Of a stretch of 5,385 nt of DNA, positions 4,691 to 5,385 are shown piece by piece. The DNA comes from Chloroflexota bacterium. Lineage in GTDB: Bacteria > Chloroflexota > Anaerolineae > UBA1429. The first letter of the stretch is position 1. Every line of letters begins with the position of its first letter. The position numbers and the translations under genes are program-made. The notes beneath the pieces are model-generated. The model was not told the DNA's origin, searched no databases, and saw only the letters and a program-made list of their open reading frames with translations. The DNA lies in the NCBI GenBank assembly GCA_012513725.1, contig JAAZBQ010000002.1, forward strand, positions 1 through 5,385, in the 5' to 3' direction.

Positions 4691-5385
4691 ATGCAGAAGC
4701 TCAACCGCCGCGAATTCCTACGCATCTCCTCGCTGGTAGCCGCGGGAACCGTTGCCGCCGCTTGCGCCCAGCCAACTCCCACCGCCGAGCCGGCGGCTCC
4801 TGCCGAGCCGACGGCCGCACCGGCCGCGGAAGAACCCACGGCGCCCCCGGCCGCAGAAGAGCCCACGGCCCCACCTGCTGCAGAACCCGCTGCGGGGCGA
4901 TACAGCGAGGCGCCGATGTTGGCCGACCTGGTGGCCGCTGGCGAACTCCCACCCGTTGATGAGCGCCTTCCCGAGAACCCCGACGTGGCTATCGCCGTGG
5001 AGATGGTCGGCAAGTACGGCGGCACCATCCGCCGCGGCTTTAACGGCGTTTCGGACCGCTGGGGTCCCACCAAGTTCAAGTCCACCAACCTGACCTGGTT
5101 CAACCTCGACCTCACCATGAAACCGGCCCAGGCCGAGTCGTGGGAGATCAACGACGACGCCACCGAATGGACGTGGCATCTGCGCAGGGGACTCAAGTGG
5201 TCGGACGGCACGCCACACACCAGCGAGGATTTCCGTTGGTGGTGGGACTACCAGGTCACCAACTCGGAGATCACCCCGGCGACATCCACCCAGGTCTCGA
5301 CGCTTGACGCCGACGGCAACCGGGTGATGGGTGAGCTGGAGACCCCCGACGACTTTACCGTCGTCTACAAGTTCGTCAGCCCCTA
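4691..5385 (+). CDS. Second family 5 substrate-binding lipoprotein (Tat-exported), C-terminus off right edge
   Basis: From the ATG at 4691, 231 complete codons are visible before the window ends. The start is supported by AAAGGAA 8 nt upstream and by the signal, which mirrors the upstream paralogue: LNRREFLRISSL (residues 4-15) with twin arginines 6-7 and lipobox Cys25 in VAAAC. Residues 26-70 are a Pro/Ala/Thr/Glu linker with two EEPTAPPAA repeats. A segment from EAPMLADLV to LPENP then follows, nearly identical to the upstream protein, and next the SBP_bac_5 N-lobe with GGTIRRGF, SWEIND, KWSDGTP and the TPDDFTVVYKF strand. By eye about 50 of 100 aligned residues in this lobe match the upstream protein. 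The role is extracytoplasmic ligand capture for an ABC importer. The ligand is unknown; an oligosaccharide is inferred from the nearby lyase. Permease genes may follow beyond the right edge. Confidence 0.93.
   Translation, partial: MQKLNRREFLRISSLVAAGTVAAACAQPTPTAEPAAPAEPTAAPAAEEPTAPPAAEEPTAPPAAEPAAGRYSEAPMLADLVAAGELPPVDERLPENPDVAIAVEMVGKYGGTIRRGFNGVSDRWGPTKFKSTNLTWFNLDLTMKPAQAESWEINDDATEWTWHLRRGLKWSDGTPHTSEDFRWWWDYQVTNSEITPATSTQVSTLDADGNRVMGELETPDDFTVVYKFVSP
4805..4882 (+). repeat. Coding repeat in the lipoprotein linker (EEPTAPPAA units)
   Basis: Two 27-bp units (4829-4855 and 4856-4882) encode identical EEPTAPPAA peptides. They are preceded by a degenerate copy encoding EPTAAPAA (4805-4828). 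The two full units differ at five bases, all third codon positions, so the peptide is unchanged. The segment is a flexible, extended tether between the lipid-modified Cys25 and the ligand-binding domain. Confidence 0.85.

Overview
The window is GC-rich and densely coded. It holds two incomplete genes at the edges, one complete gene, and two intergenic regions of 379 and 455 bp. Both substrate-binding proteins carry a twin-arginine lipoprotein signal followed by a Pro/Ala/Thr/Glu-rich linker, and a cytoplasmic heparinase II/III-like protein sits next to them. This style suggests a Chloroflexota (Caldilinea/Anaerolineae-like or Thermomicrobia-like) chromosome. That is an inference from protein style only; no rRNA or other marker is present.

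Layout: (1) 1-1828, minus strand: a heparinase II/III-family polysaccharide lyase with a GTG start; its C-terminus runs off the left edge. (2) 1829-2207: divergent intergenic region with a candidate promoter on each strand, an 18-bp perfect palindrome in the lyase leader, and a leader of roughly 180 nt for the next gene. (3) 2208-4235, plus strand: a complete family 5 (DppA/OppA-type) ABC transporter substrate-binding lipoprotein of 675 aa. (4) 4236-4690: intergenic region with a terminator-like hairpin, a strong sigma-70-like promoter candidate, three 21-bp tandem repeats, and nested inverted repeats just before the next ribosome binding site. (5) 4691-5385, plus strand: the first 231 codons of a second, paralogous family 5 binding protein, cut by the right edge.

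Likely joint role (inference): the two lipoproteins capture an oligosaccharide or related ligand outside the membrane, a transporter encoded elsewhere imports it, and the lyase, which has no visible export signal, cleaves uronic-acid-containing chains in the cytoplasm. No permease or ATPase gene is visible, so the transporter must lie to the right or elsewhere.

Nothing here is clearly a new type of system. The most interesting signals are in the leaders. The two binding-protein leaders share a CTTATTGAT...CGATAG block in unrelated surroundings. The second leader also carries a triplicated 21-bp repeat and overlapping, mutually exclusive inverted repeats next to the ribosome binding site. Together these suggest a shared cis-regulatory element for the locus.
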